In this document: piece after piece, positions 15,912 to 24,300 of the stretch
Layout: each line of letters begins with the position of its first letter
Numbering within the stretch: position 1 is the first letter of the stretch
Assembly: GCA_016879935.1 (NCBI GenBank)
Contig: JAACJQ010000352.1
Location: 1-41,361, forward strand
DNA: 41,361 nt
Reading direction: 5' to 3'
Source: Archangiaceae bacterium
Lineage (GTDB): Bacteria > Myxococcota > Myxococcia > Myxococcales > Myxococcaceae
Notes under the pieces: model-generated
What the model saw: the letters and a program-made list of their open reading frames with translations, nothing else
What the model was told of the DNA's origin: nothing
The model's database searches: none
Made by a program: the position numbers and the translations under genes

Positions 15912-16937
15912 TCAGGGCCTGCGCAGGTTCGGCAGCTTCACTTTCGAGAGCTCGTTTGGCTGCACACCGATCAGTTCGACGAGCCGCGCGACGAGCGGCG
16001 ACACGAGCAACGCGGGGATGAAGCCCTTCGGCTGAAAGTGAGTGTCTGGCGAAAGCGAGAGGCTTCGCAGCGCGGGCAACCCATCGACCGAGCGAAAGAG
16101 GGCGACGTCGGCGTTCTTCACGAGGCCTCCTCGAAGCGAGAGACGAGCGAGCCTCGCGGGTGCGGTCGCCGTCAGGAGTTCGTGCACGTCGCGCAAGCGC
16201 AAATCACCCGTGACCTCGAGTGACCGCAGCGTCGCCAGCTCGGGTCTCGATGGGAAGCCCTTCGGGAGTTCACGAATCCGAAGATCGATCACCTGCCGAA
16301 ACCCCGGGTGCTTCAGCACCGCGTCGATCGCCCCCGCATTTCCCGTCACCGCGACTCGACGAACGAGCTTCGAGGCGAAGAGTGTATCGACGCTCGCTCC
16401 GCGCTTCGGCCACCAGCGAACGACGGGCAGGGCGTCTTCGAGCGCCGTCACCTTCATCGAGGGACCGTCGAGTTCCTTCTTCCACAGGACCAGTGCCTGT
16501 TTCGAGAGCTCGCGTGCCCGCTCGAGCAGCCCGGGCCGGGCCTCGGTGCGAAGTTCGTGCATCACCACGACGAGCTCGCCGCGCGGATCGTTGCGTTGCA
16601 CCAGGTCGTCGGCAGCCACGAGCTCGCTGTCGTGCTCGACGACGGTTTCGGGCGCAGGAACCGGAGCGCGTGGCTTCGTGGTGGGCCACTCCGCGCGCAG
16701 CGCCGCTTCGTCATCGGGTGAGAGCGCTGAGTTCTCGAGGACGACGTCGAGCTCGTGGCGCTCGGCGACCGCGCAGGCCACGTGCTGGTAGCCGGTCGCC
16801 ATGATCTCCCCCGGCACCACCACGCGAAACACGCCCTTCTCGATGGGCTTTCGGCAGTGGGAGCAGCGCGCCCGGGCGCTGCGAGACCGCTCCGCACGCG
16901 GAAACTTCGTCAACACGACGCGCGGTTCGTTCGTCAT
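15912..16937 (-). CDS. Zinc-finger (PARP-like) plus TIGR02996/leucine-rich repeat protein
   Basis: ATG 16937 overlaps the stop of the upstream thioesterase gene (ATGA), fixing a 341-residue product. Residues 25-55 contain Cys25-x2-Cys28 and His52-x2-Cys55 in RCSHCRKPIEKG...GYQHVACA, the layout of a PARP-type zinc finger. Around residue 125 a LVQRNDPRGELVVVM stretch matches the core of the TIGR02996 repeat-companion domain known mainly from myxobacteria and planctomycetes. The C-terminal half has leucine-rich repeat segments (ELATLRSLEVTGDLRLRDV, LPALRSLSLSPDTHF). A cytoplasmic binding or scaffold role is likely; the ligand is unknown. No signal peptide. Confidence 0.78.
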   Translation of the reverse strand: MTNEPRVVLTKFPRAERSRSARARCSHCRKPIEKGVFRVVVPGEIMATGYQHVACAVAERHELDVVLENSALSPDDEAALRAEWPTTKPRAPVPAPETVVEHDSELVAADDLVQRNDPRGELVVVMHELRTEARPGLLERARELSKQALVLWKKELDGPSMKVTALEDALPVVRWWPKRGASVDTLFASKLVRRVAVTGNAGAIDAVLKHPGFRQVIDLRIRELPKGFPSRPELATLRSLEVTGDLRLRDVHELLTATAPARLARLSLRGGLVKNADVALFRSVDGLPALRSLSLSPDTHFQPKGFIPALLVSPLVARLVELIGVQPNELSKVKLPNLRRP

Positions 16938-17419
16938 CGGCAGAACCGCTCCCACGCCTCGGGAATCGGCCCGCCCATCAGCTTCTCGGCCGACGCTTTG
17001 TCGAGCAGCACGAAGATGAAGTCTCCCGTGAAGCAGTCTTCGCCGTTCTGCCGCAGCACCACCGACGACTTCACGACGCGCCGGTTCTCGGAGATCACCG
17101 TGCCACGCGCTTCGACCTCGACGCCGATGCGCACCGCCTTGTGCAGCCGCGCCGAGAACGACGTGGTGAACCCGAACTTTCCCGTCTTCGCGATGACGGC
17201 CCACGCGGCGGTCTCGTCTGCCAGCGTCGACACCAGCCCGCCGTGCATGATGCCGACCGGCCCCTGGTGCAATTGGCCGGGCACGAAGCGCGTCAGCACG
17301 TCTTCGCCGTCGCGCTCGTACTTCAGGTGAAACCCGTGCGGGTGCGTCGGGCTGCAGCCGAAGCAGGGCTGGCCTTCGCCGAACAGCCGCCCATCCAACG
17401 GCTCGATGCGCTCGTTCAT
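16934..17419 (-). CDS. Hotdog-fold thioesterase (PaaI/4HBT-like)
   Basis: The 161-residue protein carries the hotdog signature GIMHGGLVSTLADETAAW: His59-Gly-Gly at the start of the central helix and Asp68/Glu69 as candidate catalytic acids. Strand segments TTSFSARLHKAV and EVEARGTVISENRRVV follow. Such enzymes hydrolyse acyl-CoA thioesters; the acyl group cannot be predicted. An N-terminal CFGC (Cys19, Cys22) precedes the fold, as in the CxGC-containing subgroup, where it may bind metal. It starts one base after the stop of the YjbQ gene and overlaps the following gene, so the three genes form a coupled unit. Confidence 0.88.
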   Translation of the reverse strand: MNERIEPLDGRLFGEGQPCFGCSPTHPHGFHLKYERDGEDVLTRFVPGQLHQGPVGIMHGGLVSTLADETAAWAVIAKTGKFGFTTSFSARLHKAVRIGVEVEARGTVISENRRVVKSSVVLRQNGEDCFTGDFIFVLLDKASAEKLMGGPIPEAWERFCR

Positions 17420-17420
17420 C

Positions 17421-17834
17421 TCACTCTCCCATCACCTTCACGATGACGCGCTTGCGGCGCTGCCCATCGAACTCCGCGTAGAAGACCTGCTGCCACGGCC
17501 CGAGATCGAGCTGGCCCTTCGTCACGGGCACCATCACCTGGTGGTGAATCAACAGCGACTTGAGGTGCGCGTCGCCGTTGTCTTCGCCCGTCTGGTGATG
17601 CCGGTACTCGGGGTTCTCGGGAGCCAGCTTCTCGAGCCACTCCCAGATGTCTTCCCAGAGCCCGGGCTCGTTGTCGTTCACGAACACGCCCGCCGTGATG
17701 TGCATCGCCGAGACGAGCGCGAACCCCTCTTTGATGCCCGCCTTCTTCACGAGCTGGGCGACGGTGTCGGTGACCCGCACCAGCTCGCGCTTCTTCTGCG
17801 TCTCGAACCACAGATATTCGGTGAGCGTTTTCAT
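17421..17834 (-). CDS. YjbQ/UPF0047 family protein
   Basis: Starting at ATG 17834 the protein has 137 residues, the usual length for the family; a longer frame upstream would overlap the divergent gene. Family signatures are present: [20 protein letters not shown] and the C-terminal [20 protein letters not shown], with [14 protein letters not shown] at the end. YjbQ proteins show secondary thiamine-phosphate synthase activity in E. coli, but their main role is unsettled. It is first in a leftward unit with a thioesterase and the zinc-finger/LRR gene. Confidence 0.92.
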   Translation of the reverse strand: MKTLTEYLWFETQKKRELVRVTDTVAQLVKKAGIKEGFALVSAMHITAGVFVNDNEPGLWEDIWEWLEKLAPENPEYRHHQTGEDNGDAHLKSLLIHHQVMVPVTKGQLDLGPWQQVFYAEFDGQRRKRVIVKVMGE

Positions 17835-17862
17835 GGCGCGTTCGAATGTACCCGCGCACAAG

Positions 17863-18564
17863 ATGCCGACCATGCGTTTCGAGGGATTCCCCAAAGGCGG
17901 CGTCGACTTCTTCCGTGTGCTGTCGGTCAAGCAGGACCGCGAGTGGTTTCAGCAACACAAAGCCGACTACCAGGCGCTGTGGGAGACGCCGATGCGCGCC
18001 TTCCTCTCCGAGGTGAAGGCAGCGCTCGCGAGCACGTTTCCCCAGTCGGTGAAGGCCGAGACGAAGGTCTTTCGCATCTACCGCGACACGCGCTTCTCGA
18101 AGGACAAGTCGCCGTTCAAGACGAGCATCAGCGGCATCGTTCCGCTCTACCCGGGCGGCATGATGGAGCGCGTCGGCTTCTACTTCGAGTTCGGCCCGTC
18201 GCCGTTCGTCGCCGCCGGCCGGTGGATGATGGAGCCGCCCGTGCTGAAGCGTTTTCGCAAGCTCGTCGCCGACGACAAGACCGGCGCTCCGTTCGCGAAG
18301 GCCGTGGCGCAGGCCGAGAAGCAGGGTTTCACCGTGTCGTCTCAGCAGCAACTGACGCGCGTGCCGAAGCCGTGGGCGAAGGATCACCCGCGGGAGGCGC
18401 TGCTCCGCCACAAGGGCTTCGCGTTCGCGTTCCCCGAGCCCACGTTCGCGCAGCTCGAGTCGGCGAAGCTCGTCGGCCAGGTGGTGAAGCAGCTGAAGGT
18501 CGTCGCGCCGGTGATGAAGTGGGTCGAGAGCGCGGCGAAGGGCAAGCCGCCTTCGTTCCGGTAG
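17863..18564 (+). CDS. DUF2461 (TIGR02453) family protein
   Basis: From ATG 17863 (or ATG 17872) the protein is 233 residues, close to the family norm. Typical features are the N-terminal [20 protein letters not shown], the central [20 protein letters not shown] and GFYFEFGPS. The biochemical role of DUF2461 is not established. Only 28 bp separate this start from the divergent YjbQ start, so the two promoters must overlap each other or lie within the opposing genes. It converges tail to tail with the OmpA-domain gene; the stops are joined by the palindrome TAGCGGCTA. Confidence 0.88.
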   Translation: MPTMRFEGFPKGGVDFFRVLSVKQDREWFQQHKADYQALWETPMRAFLSEVKAALASTFPQSVKAETKVFRIYRDTRFSKDKSPFKTSISGIVPLYPGGMMERVGFYFEFGPSPFVAAGRWMMEPPVLKRFRKLVADDKTGAPFAKAVAQAEKQGFTVSSQQQLTRVPKPWAKDHPREALLRHKGFAFAFPEPTFAQLESAKLVGQVVKQLKVVAPVMKWVESAAKGKPPSFR

Positions 18565-18567
18565 CGG

Positions 18568-19791
18568 CTACTTCGCGCAGCCCTTCTTCACGAGCTGCAC
18601 GCGCCGGTTCCTCGCACGACCCAGCTCGGTGTCGTTGTCGGCGATGGGCACCGTCATGCCGAAGCCCGCCGAGGTCAGCCGCTTCGCGGGCACGCCGTGC
18701 GCGGTGAGCCAGTCGAGCACCGTCTTCGCGCGCGCGGTCGAGAGCTTCACGTTGTAGTCGGCGTCACCCTTGTTGTCGGTGTGGCCCTGCACCTCGATGT
18801 CGCCACTGACGGCTTTGAGCGTCGCGGCGGCCTTCTCGAGCAGCGGCGTCGACTCGGGCTTGAGCGTCGCCTTGTCGAAGTCGAAGGTGACGCCGGTGAG
18901 CGGCAGCTGGCACTCCTTCGAGAGCTTCGTGGCCCAGTCTTCGGCGCCGACGTCGGTCGTGAGCAGGCTCAGGTTCGCGCCGTACTCGTAGTCGGCGACG
19001 GCCCACACGTCGCGACCGTCTTTCGTGAAGTGCGCGATGACCTTGCCGATGTCTTCGTTCTTCGTCGGCCACACTACGGACCACCCCGCCGCGGTGAGCG
19101 CTGCGCGATAGGCGAGGGTGAAGTCGAGCCCCGACAGCGTGGCCGGGCCCTTGTACACCCGACGAAACGCGCCGTTGCCGACGAGCTGAACGTCGTCTCC
19201 ACGCCCTGGTGGCGTGACGTCGAGCGGGTCGTCGCCATGCCCCTCGCTCGTGCGTGTGCTGCCCGGCGGAGGCGTGAGCCAGGGAAGGTCTTCGTCGTTC
19301 TTGATGGTCTCGGGCTTCTTCCCCGGCGCCTTCAAGGTCAGCACCGTCGGCGTGCCGCCCAGCTCGACGACGGCATACCTGAGCTGCCCCGTCGGGCCCT
19401 CGACGGTCACCGTGGCGCTCCACTCCTTCGCACCGCGTTTCTGGCCGAGCGTGAACACCGTGTGCTCGGGGTGCTCATAGCGCACCGTCCACCCCGAGGC
19501 CTTGAACGACGCCGTGAGCGCCCTGGCGATGCGCTCCTCGCTGCCGTTGTAGAAGCCGAGCGCCTTCTCTCCCGCCGCGGGCGTGTAGAGCAGCCACCGC
19601 GTCCAGTGATGGCCGCGCGCCATCGTCTTCCCCGACGCAGCGGGAAGCTCGACGTCGGCGAAGGTCTCTTCGACGAGGGCTTGCGACTCGGCCAGACCGA
19701 CCTGCGGGGGGAACTTCACCCAGTCGGGGAAGCCGAAGTCGGCGAGCGCAGCGGTCGAGAGGAGCGCGCACAGCAGAGCGGGGAATCGCAT
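18568..19791 (-). CDS. OmpA-domain protein, exported
   Basis: The 407-residue protein has a signal peptide (MRFPALLCALLSTAALA) and a C-terminal OmpA-like peptidoglycan-binding domain over the last ~115 residues. Visible motifs are TFDFDKATLKPES, IEVQGHTDNKGDADYN, LSTARAKTVLDWL and GRARNRRVQLV. These include the Asp (TDN) and Arg (TARA) positions that contact diaminopimelate. The N-terminal ~270 residues hold two similar alpha/beta segments (ALTASFKASGWTVRYEHPEH and AYRAALTAAGWSVVWPTKNE), an apparent internal duplication joined by a Pro/Gly/Asp-rich linker. It probably sits in the periplasm tethered to the cell wall. No barrel is evident, so it is not an OmpA porin in the strict sense. Confidence 0.88.
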   Translation of the reverse strand: MRFPALLCALLSTAALADFGFPDWVKFPPQVGLAESQALVEETFADVELPAASGKTMARGHHWTRWLLYTPAAGEKALGFYNGSEERIARALTASFKASGWTVRYEHPEHTVFTLGQKRGAKEWSATVTVEGPTGQLRYAVVELGGTPTVLTLKAPGKKPETIKNDEDLPWLTPPPGSTRTSEGHGDDPLDVTPPGRGDDVQLVGNGAFRRVYKGPATLSGLDFTLAYRAALTAAGWSVVWPTKNEDIGKVIAHFTKDGRDVWAVADYEYGANLSLLTTDVGAEDWATKLSKECQLPLTGVTFDFDKATLKPESTPLLEKAAATLKAVSGDIEVQGHTDNKGDADYNVKLSTARAKTVLDWLTAHGVPAKRLTSAGFGMTVPIADNDTELGRARNRRVQLVKKGCAK

Positions 19792-19836
19792 GGGCAGCCG
19801 TTTTAGTCCGCCCGCGCGCCGTCGTCGTGTCGAACG

Positions 19837-20067
19837 TCAGGCCGGCTTCGTGCGCCCCCGGAGCAGGTGAACGTCGAGGACCAGGTCGAGCAGCCGCGCT
19901 TCCTGACCCGCGACGCGGTGCTCGAGATCGGCGATCTCCTTCTGCGCCCGCTGCAGCCGTCGACACAGCTCGAGCACGTGCACGCGCAGGTCGGCCTCCG
20001 CGACCTGCAGGTGGGTCTCGATGAGCTCGAGGAGCGCCGACAGCTCGAGCTCGTACGAGGGCGTCAT
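19837..20067 (-). CDS. Small coiled-coil protein coupled to the peptidase gene
   Basis: A 76-residue frame from ATG 20067 overlaps the stop of the upstream peptidase gene (ATGA), strong support for being a real, coupled gene. Almost the whole sequence is predicted helix with heptad hydrophobics (ELELSALLELIETHLQVAEA, LCRRLQRAQKEIADLEHRV). It is highly charged and lacks a signal peptide. It could be a chaperone, oligomerising partner or inhibitor of the upstream protein. No family recognised. Confidence 0.65.
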   Translation of the reverse strand: MTPSYELELSALLELIETHLQVAEADLRVHVLELCRRLQRAQKEIADLEHRVAGQEARLLDLVLDVHLLRGRTKPA

Positions 20068-21185
20068 TGGAAGAGCGCGCCGAGGGCGCCGAGCGCTCCC
20101 TGCACCATGGTGCCGACGGCCTGGCCGATGAAGCCCAGCGCGTTGCCGACCGCCGAGGCGATCATTCCTGCGCCGCGCGCGACCAGCCCGGCGCCACCGG
20201 CGACCGCCCCACCCACCGCAGCCAGGCCGCCCTGCGAGAGCCCCTGCTCGGCGACATCGAGCAGCCTGTCGCCCGCCTGCTGCAGCGCGAGACCCGGAAC
20301 CGAGAACAGACTGCCGACCGCGCCGAGAACGGTGGCGGTTGCTCCCGCCGCCAGCCGACCGAGCCCCGTGAACACCTTGCCGGTGACGAGATTGTCGATG
20401 CCACGCGCGAGGTTCTGGGTTCCATCGGCCACCGCCATCACGGCCTGCACGTCGTCGGCGGTCGTCGTCGGCAGCGGCTTCGCCTTCGCGCGATCGATCA
20501 GCAGGTACGCGCAGTCGTAGCCGGTCGAGACGCCGCCGAGCCGCTGGTCCTTCCACAGCAACTCGAACTGCTCGTAACGCAGCACCTCTCGCGAGCCCCA
20601 CGGGTTCTCGTACTCGACCCAGCGCCGGCCCATGGAGTCTTCCCAGGCGCGCGTCACGCGCATCCAGTGCGATTCGAAGTCAGACCGATCGCCGGGCAGC
20701 ATGTCGCCGTTGGGCCTGTCGTAGCCGCCGACGTCGGTCATCACGAGCACGCCACGGCCGGCCTGCGTCTCGCGCTCGAGGTCGAAGAACGAGCCGTGGT
20801 TGTACATCTGCGCCTGCAGGCCGCGGCTCCGAGCACCATCGAGCAGCGTGCCGGGCGAAGTGCCGAAGCTCCACGGGCGAAGCTCGGCGTCGAGCTGAGT
20901 CCAGTCCTGGGTCGCGCGCCCGAACTGCCCGAGTGCGAGCCACAGCGACAGCGGGCCGCACGCGTTGGTCTCCCCCTGCGCCACGCCGATGTCGTCGCTC
21001 GTCACCAGCGCCTGCCGCGACTGCTGCACCGTGCCCGCCTTCGAAACGGGAACGTCGCCCGTGGCCGCCTCGAACGCTTCGACCGTGTTGCTCTCGACCC
21101 GCGTGGGGCGCTCTCGAATGCGCCTCGCCGCCACCGTCTCGTCCCCACCCACCTGAACCACGCCACCGCCCTGACCGATCCGCAT
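20064..21185 (-). CDS. Papain/C39-like cysteine peptidase domain protein with Gly/Ala-rich hydrophobic tail
   Basis: The 373-residue protein has a central domain (~60-235) with candidate catalytic residues Cys76 in NACGPLSLW, His173 in ESHWMRVTRAW and Asn194 in YENPWGSRE. This is the Cys-His-Asn/Asp order of papain-like and C39-like peptidases. The N-terminal ~55 residues are basic and disordered-looking, with no signal peptide. The last ~110 residues are Gly/Ala-rich, with amphipathic or membrane-active stretches (AAVGGAVAGGAGLVARGAGM, NALGFIGQAVGTMVQGALGA) of glycine-zipper type. The combination suggests a secreted or translocated effector rather than a housekeeping protease, but that is inference. 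It is followed in overlap by a small coiled-coil gene. Confidence 0.65.
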   Translation of the reverse strand: MRIGQGGGVVQVGGDETVAARRIRERPTRVESNTVEAFEAATGDVPVSKAGTVQQSRQALVTSDDIGVAQGETNACGPLSLWLALGQFGRATQDWTQLDAELRPWSFGTSPGTLLDGARSRGLQAQMYNHGSFFDLERETQAGRGVLVMTDVGGYDRPNGDMLPGDRSDFESHWMRVTRAWEDSMGRRWVEYENPWGSREVLRYEQFELLWKDQRLGGVSTGYDCAYLLIDRAKAKPLPTTTADDVQAVMAVADGTQNLARGIDNLVTGKVFTGLGRLAAGATATVLGAVGSLFSVPGLALQQAGDRLLDVAEQGLSQGGLAAVGGAVAGGAGLVARGAGMIASAVGNALGFIGQAVGTMVQGALGALGALFQ

Positions 21186-21393
21186 GTGCTCCCCCGAAGT
21201 ACTGCGAGTGTGAGGAGGCCTTGAGCAGCGGTTGTGCCAGCGCGCTGATCGCCGACGATTCGCGCACTTTTCCGAGAGGGCGGCGGAGCCCAGCCCGTGC
21301 GCCCGTGGACTCCAGTCTCGTTCTCACGTTCTGAAAACCGCGAAAAATTCCGCGCTTACGGTTGCGATGCTACTTTCCCGTCCCGCATCCCCG
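21186..21393. other. Intergenic region between peptidase gene and giant TPR gene
   Basis: This 208-bp divergent gap contains an A-rich patch (GAAAACCGCGAAAAATTCC around 21332-21351) and the 11-mer TTACGGTTGCG (21356-21366). The same 11-mer also lies just before the metallophosphoesterase start (35943-35953). It probably carries the promoters for both directions, but no convincing -35/-10 pair or hairpin is visible. If the TPR protein starts at ATG 21367 the gap shrinks by 27 bp. Confidence 0.4.
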
Positions 21394-24300
21394 ATGGCTG
21401 AGCGAGACACCACATCTTCGAGCGCCCGAACGCCCGGCCCCGAGCTGCGGCTGCTCGATCGGCGCGCGTACGTCGGCTTCCCCGCCCTCACGCTGACGCC
21501 GGGTGTGGAGCTCGTCGACTTCGCGCTGTCGATTCCCGACGTGACGTTCCCGCTGAACGTGTCGGGCGGCGCGGCGAAGTACCAGAAGAAGAAGCTCGAC
21601 TTCGGGTTGCTCGAGCTGTCGGTGAGCGCCGACGTCATTCAGCGCGCGGTGCAGTCGGTCGCCGGCAAGCTGCCCGAGCTCGACGACGTGAAGCTGCACT
21701 TCCGGCCCGGCTCGCTCGAGGTGCAGGCGCGGCTGCGTGGGCCCGAGCGCGCGCCGCTCACCTTCAAGGTGGCCTTCGACGGTGATGGCGATTCGCTGGC
21801 CGTCTACTTCTACGACGTTCGGTTCTACTCGTTCAGCACCACCGCCGCGGCGCGCATTCCGGCGCTGGTGAGTGAAGCCATCAAGTCGTTGTCGTTGCTC
21901 CCCGACGTCGAGCGGCGGGGCGCGAACGGCTTCACCACGAAGATTCTGCCCCAGCTCGTCGAGCAGGCCGCGGTGGGCCGTGGCTACAAGATGCCGACGC
22001 TCGATCAGGCCCGGCTCTCGGAAGCGGTGGTGTCGTCGAAGGGCGTTCGGTTGCGCTTCTCGTCGGGTGGCCTGCCGCCTCCGGCCGCGTTCGACGAAGA
22101 GCTGCTGCTCACGCTCGAAGGCGCGCGCGCGTTCGCCGACGCCGAAGAGCTGGTCGCGCAGGGCAAGCTGGCCGAAGCCCGTCAGGCGTATCTGCGGCTC
22201 GGAGACGCGACCGAGGCGCACCCGTTCGCGGTGGAGCGGCTGCTGACGTTGCTCGTCGCCGACCCGCAGGCGCACGAGCTCGCGCTCGACATCGCGGCCT
22301 CACTCGCGCGTCGCCGTGAGAAGAGCGCCACCGCCGTCTGGGCCGAAGCCGTCGTTCGCGAGAAGCGTGGCGAGTTCGCCCGCGCCTCGGAGCGGTTCCT
22401 CGCGCTCTGCAACCTGTCGCGCAAACACCAGGAGGAAGCAGCGGCCTTCTTCTCGGCGGAGGCGGCGGCGAGATCGTCGCGTGACGCGGCTCCGCAGATG
22501 GCCGTGCGCGCGCTGCACGAGATGCTGGGCCTCAAGCCCGATCATCTGCCGTCGCTCAAGGCGCTCGCCCGTGCGTCTGACCAGGCGAAGGATCGTGCTG
22601 GCGCGATTCGCGCGTACCGTCGCCTCGCAGCGCTCGCACGTGAACCGGCCGAGGCCGCCGACGCGCACGTTCAGCTCGCGCGCCTGTGCGCCGAGACCGA
22701 AGACGACATCGCGGGAGCGCGGCTGCACTGTGAAGCGGCCCTGCGGCTGGCGCCCGACCACCCTGAAGCGCTTCTGCAGCTGGGTGAGCTCTGCTTCCGC
22801 TCGGGTGAACACCTTCGCGCCATCAAGGCGCTCGACCGGCTGCGAGAGGTCGCGCTGGGCCGTCACGAAGTCGATCGCATCGGCCGCGCCAACCTGCTCG
22901 CCGGTCGCGTGTGGGAGTCGGGGCTCAAGCAGCCTGAGAACGCGCTGCTGCGCTATCGCGAGGCCGCGTCGCTGCTGCCGGGAGACGCCGAGCCGCTCTA
23001 TCTCGCCGCGCGTGTCTCGGAGTCGCTCAACAAGGTGCAGGAGGCCGTGTCGGGCTACCAGCAGGCCATCGAGCTGGCGGGGCCGTCGCCGTCGTCACCT
23101 GCGTTGCGCACTGCTGCGCACCAGTCGCACCACGCCCTCGCTCGCCTGCTGAAGACGAAGCTCGGAGAGCCCGCACGCGCGAGAGATCACCTCGAGCTGG
23201 CGCTCGCGCTCGACCCGACCGACGCGGCGGCGCTCGACGAGCTGCTCCCGTACTTCCGCGCTGCGGGCACAGCGGTCGAGCTGGCCGACGCTTGCGAGAA
23301 GGCCGCTGCGGTCATCGACGATCCGCTCCGTCGCGCGGCGCTGTGGGCCGAAGCCGGCGAGCTGTACCGAGGCCGGCTCGGTCAACCCGAACGCGCCGAA
23401 CGGCTGCTCTCTCAGGCCCTCGAAGCCGACCCGAAGAATCGCCTCGCGCTCGAAGGCATGTTGTCGCTGGCCGAGAGCCGCCGCGATGGTGGTCAGCTCT
23501 GCCGCTCGCTGCGCGCCCTCGCCGAGCTCACGCCCGAGCCGAAGGAGCGCGTTCGTTACTACCGTCGCCTCGCCGTCGCCGCGCGCGACCTCGCGTTCGA
23601 TCTCGACCTCGCCGTGCACGCGTACCGCGAAGTGCTGCGCGTCGAGCCCGAAGATCTTCCCGTGCTGGGCGAGCTTGCTGCCCTCGAGCGCCGCCGCAGC
23701 GACATGGCCGGCCTCGCCTGGGCGCTCGAGCAGCGGGCGAAGGCGTCGGAGGCCGCTGGCGACAAGCGGCTCGCGGCCGCCGCGTTGCGCGAACTGGGCC
23801 AGGTGCTCGATGTTCGCCTCGGCCGGGCAGGGGAGGCGCTCGTCGCGCTCGAGAAGGCAGCGCGGCTCCACCCCGACCCGAACGCGCTGCTCGAGCTCGC
23901 GAACCTCTGCCTGCGCCTCGAGCGTGCGCCCAACGCGCGCCGGGCCCTCGAAGACACGCTCGCGCTGCTGCCGACACACGCTCCGCCCGAGAAGCTCGCC
24001 GAAGTGCGCGCGCGCCTCGGCCGTGCCTGCGAGCTGCTGGGGGACAAGGACGCCGCGAGAGAGAACTACGCGCTCGCGTTTCCGCTCCGCCGCCTCGACG
24101 ACGAACTCTCGGGCCGCCTCGAAGCGCTCTACGTCGAAGGCCGCTTCACCCGCGAGCTCACCGACCTCTGGGCCTCGCGCGCGCAGGCGTTGCTGCAGGC
24201 CGGCCGCGCCCACGACGCCGCGCCGCTCTTCTTCAAGGCCGCCCAGACCCAGCTCGCTGCGGGTGATGCGACCGGCGCGATGCTGCGGCTGACGTCAGCG

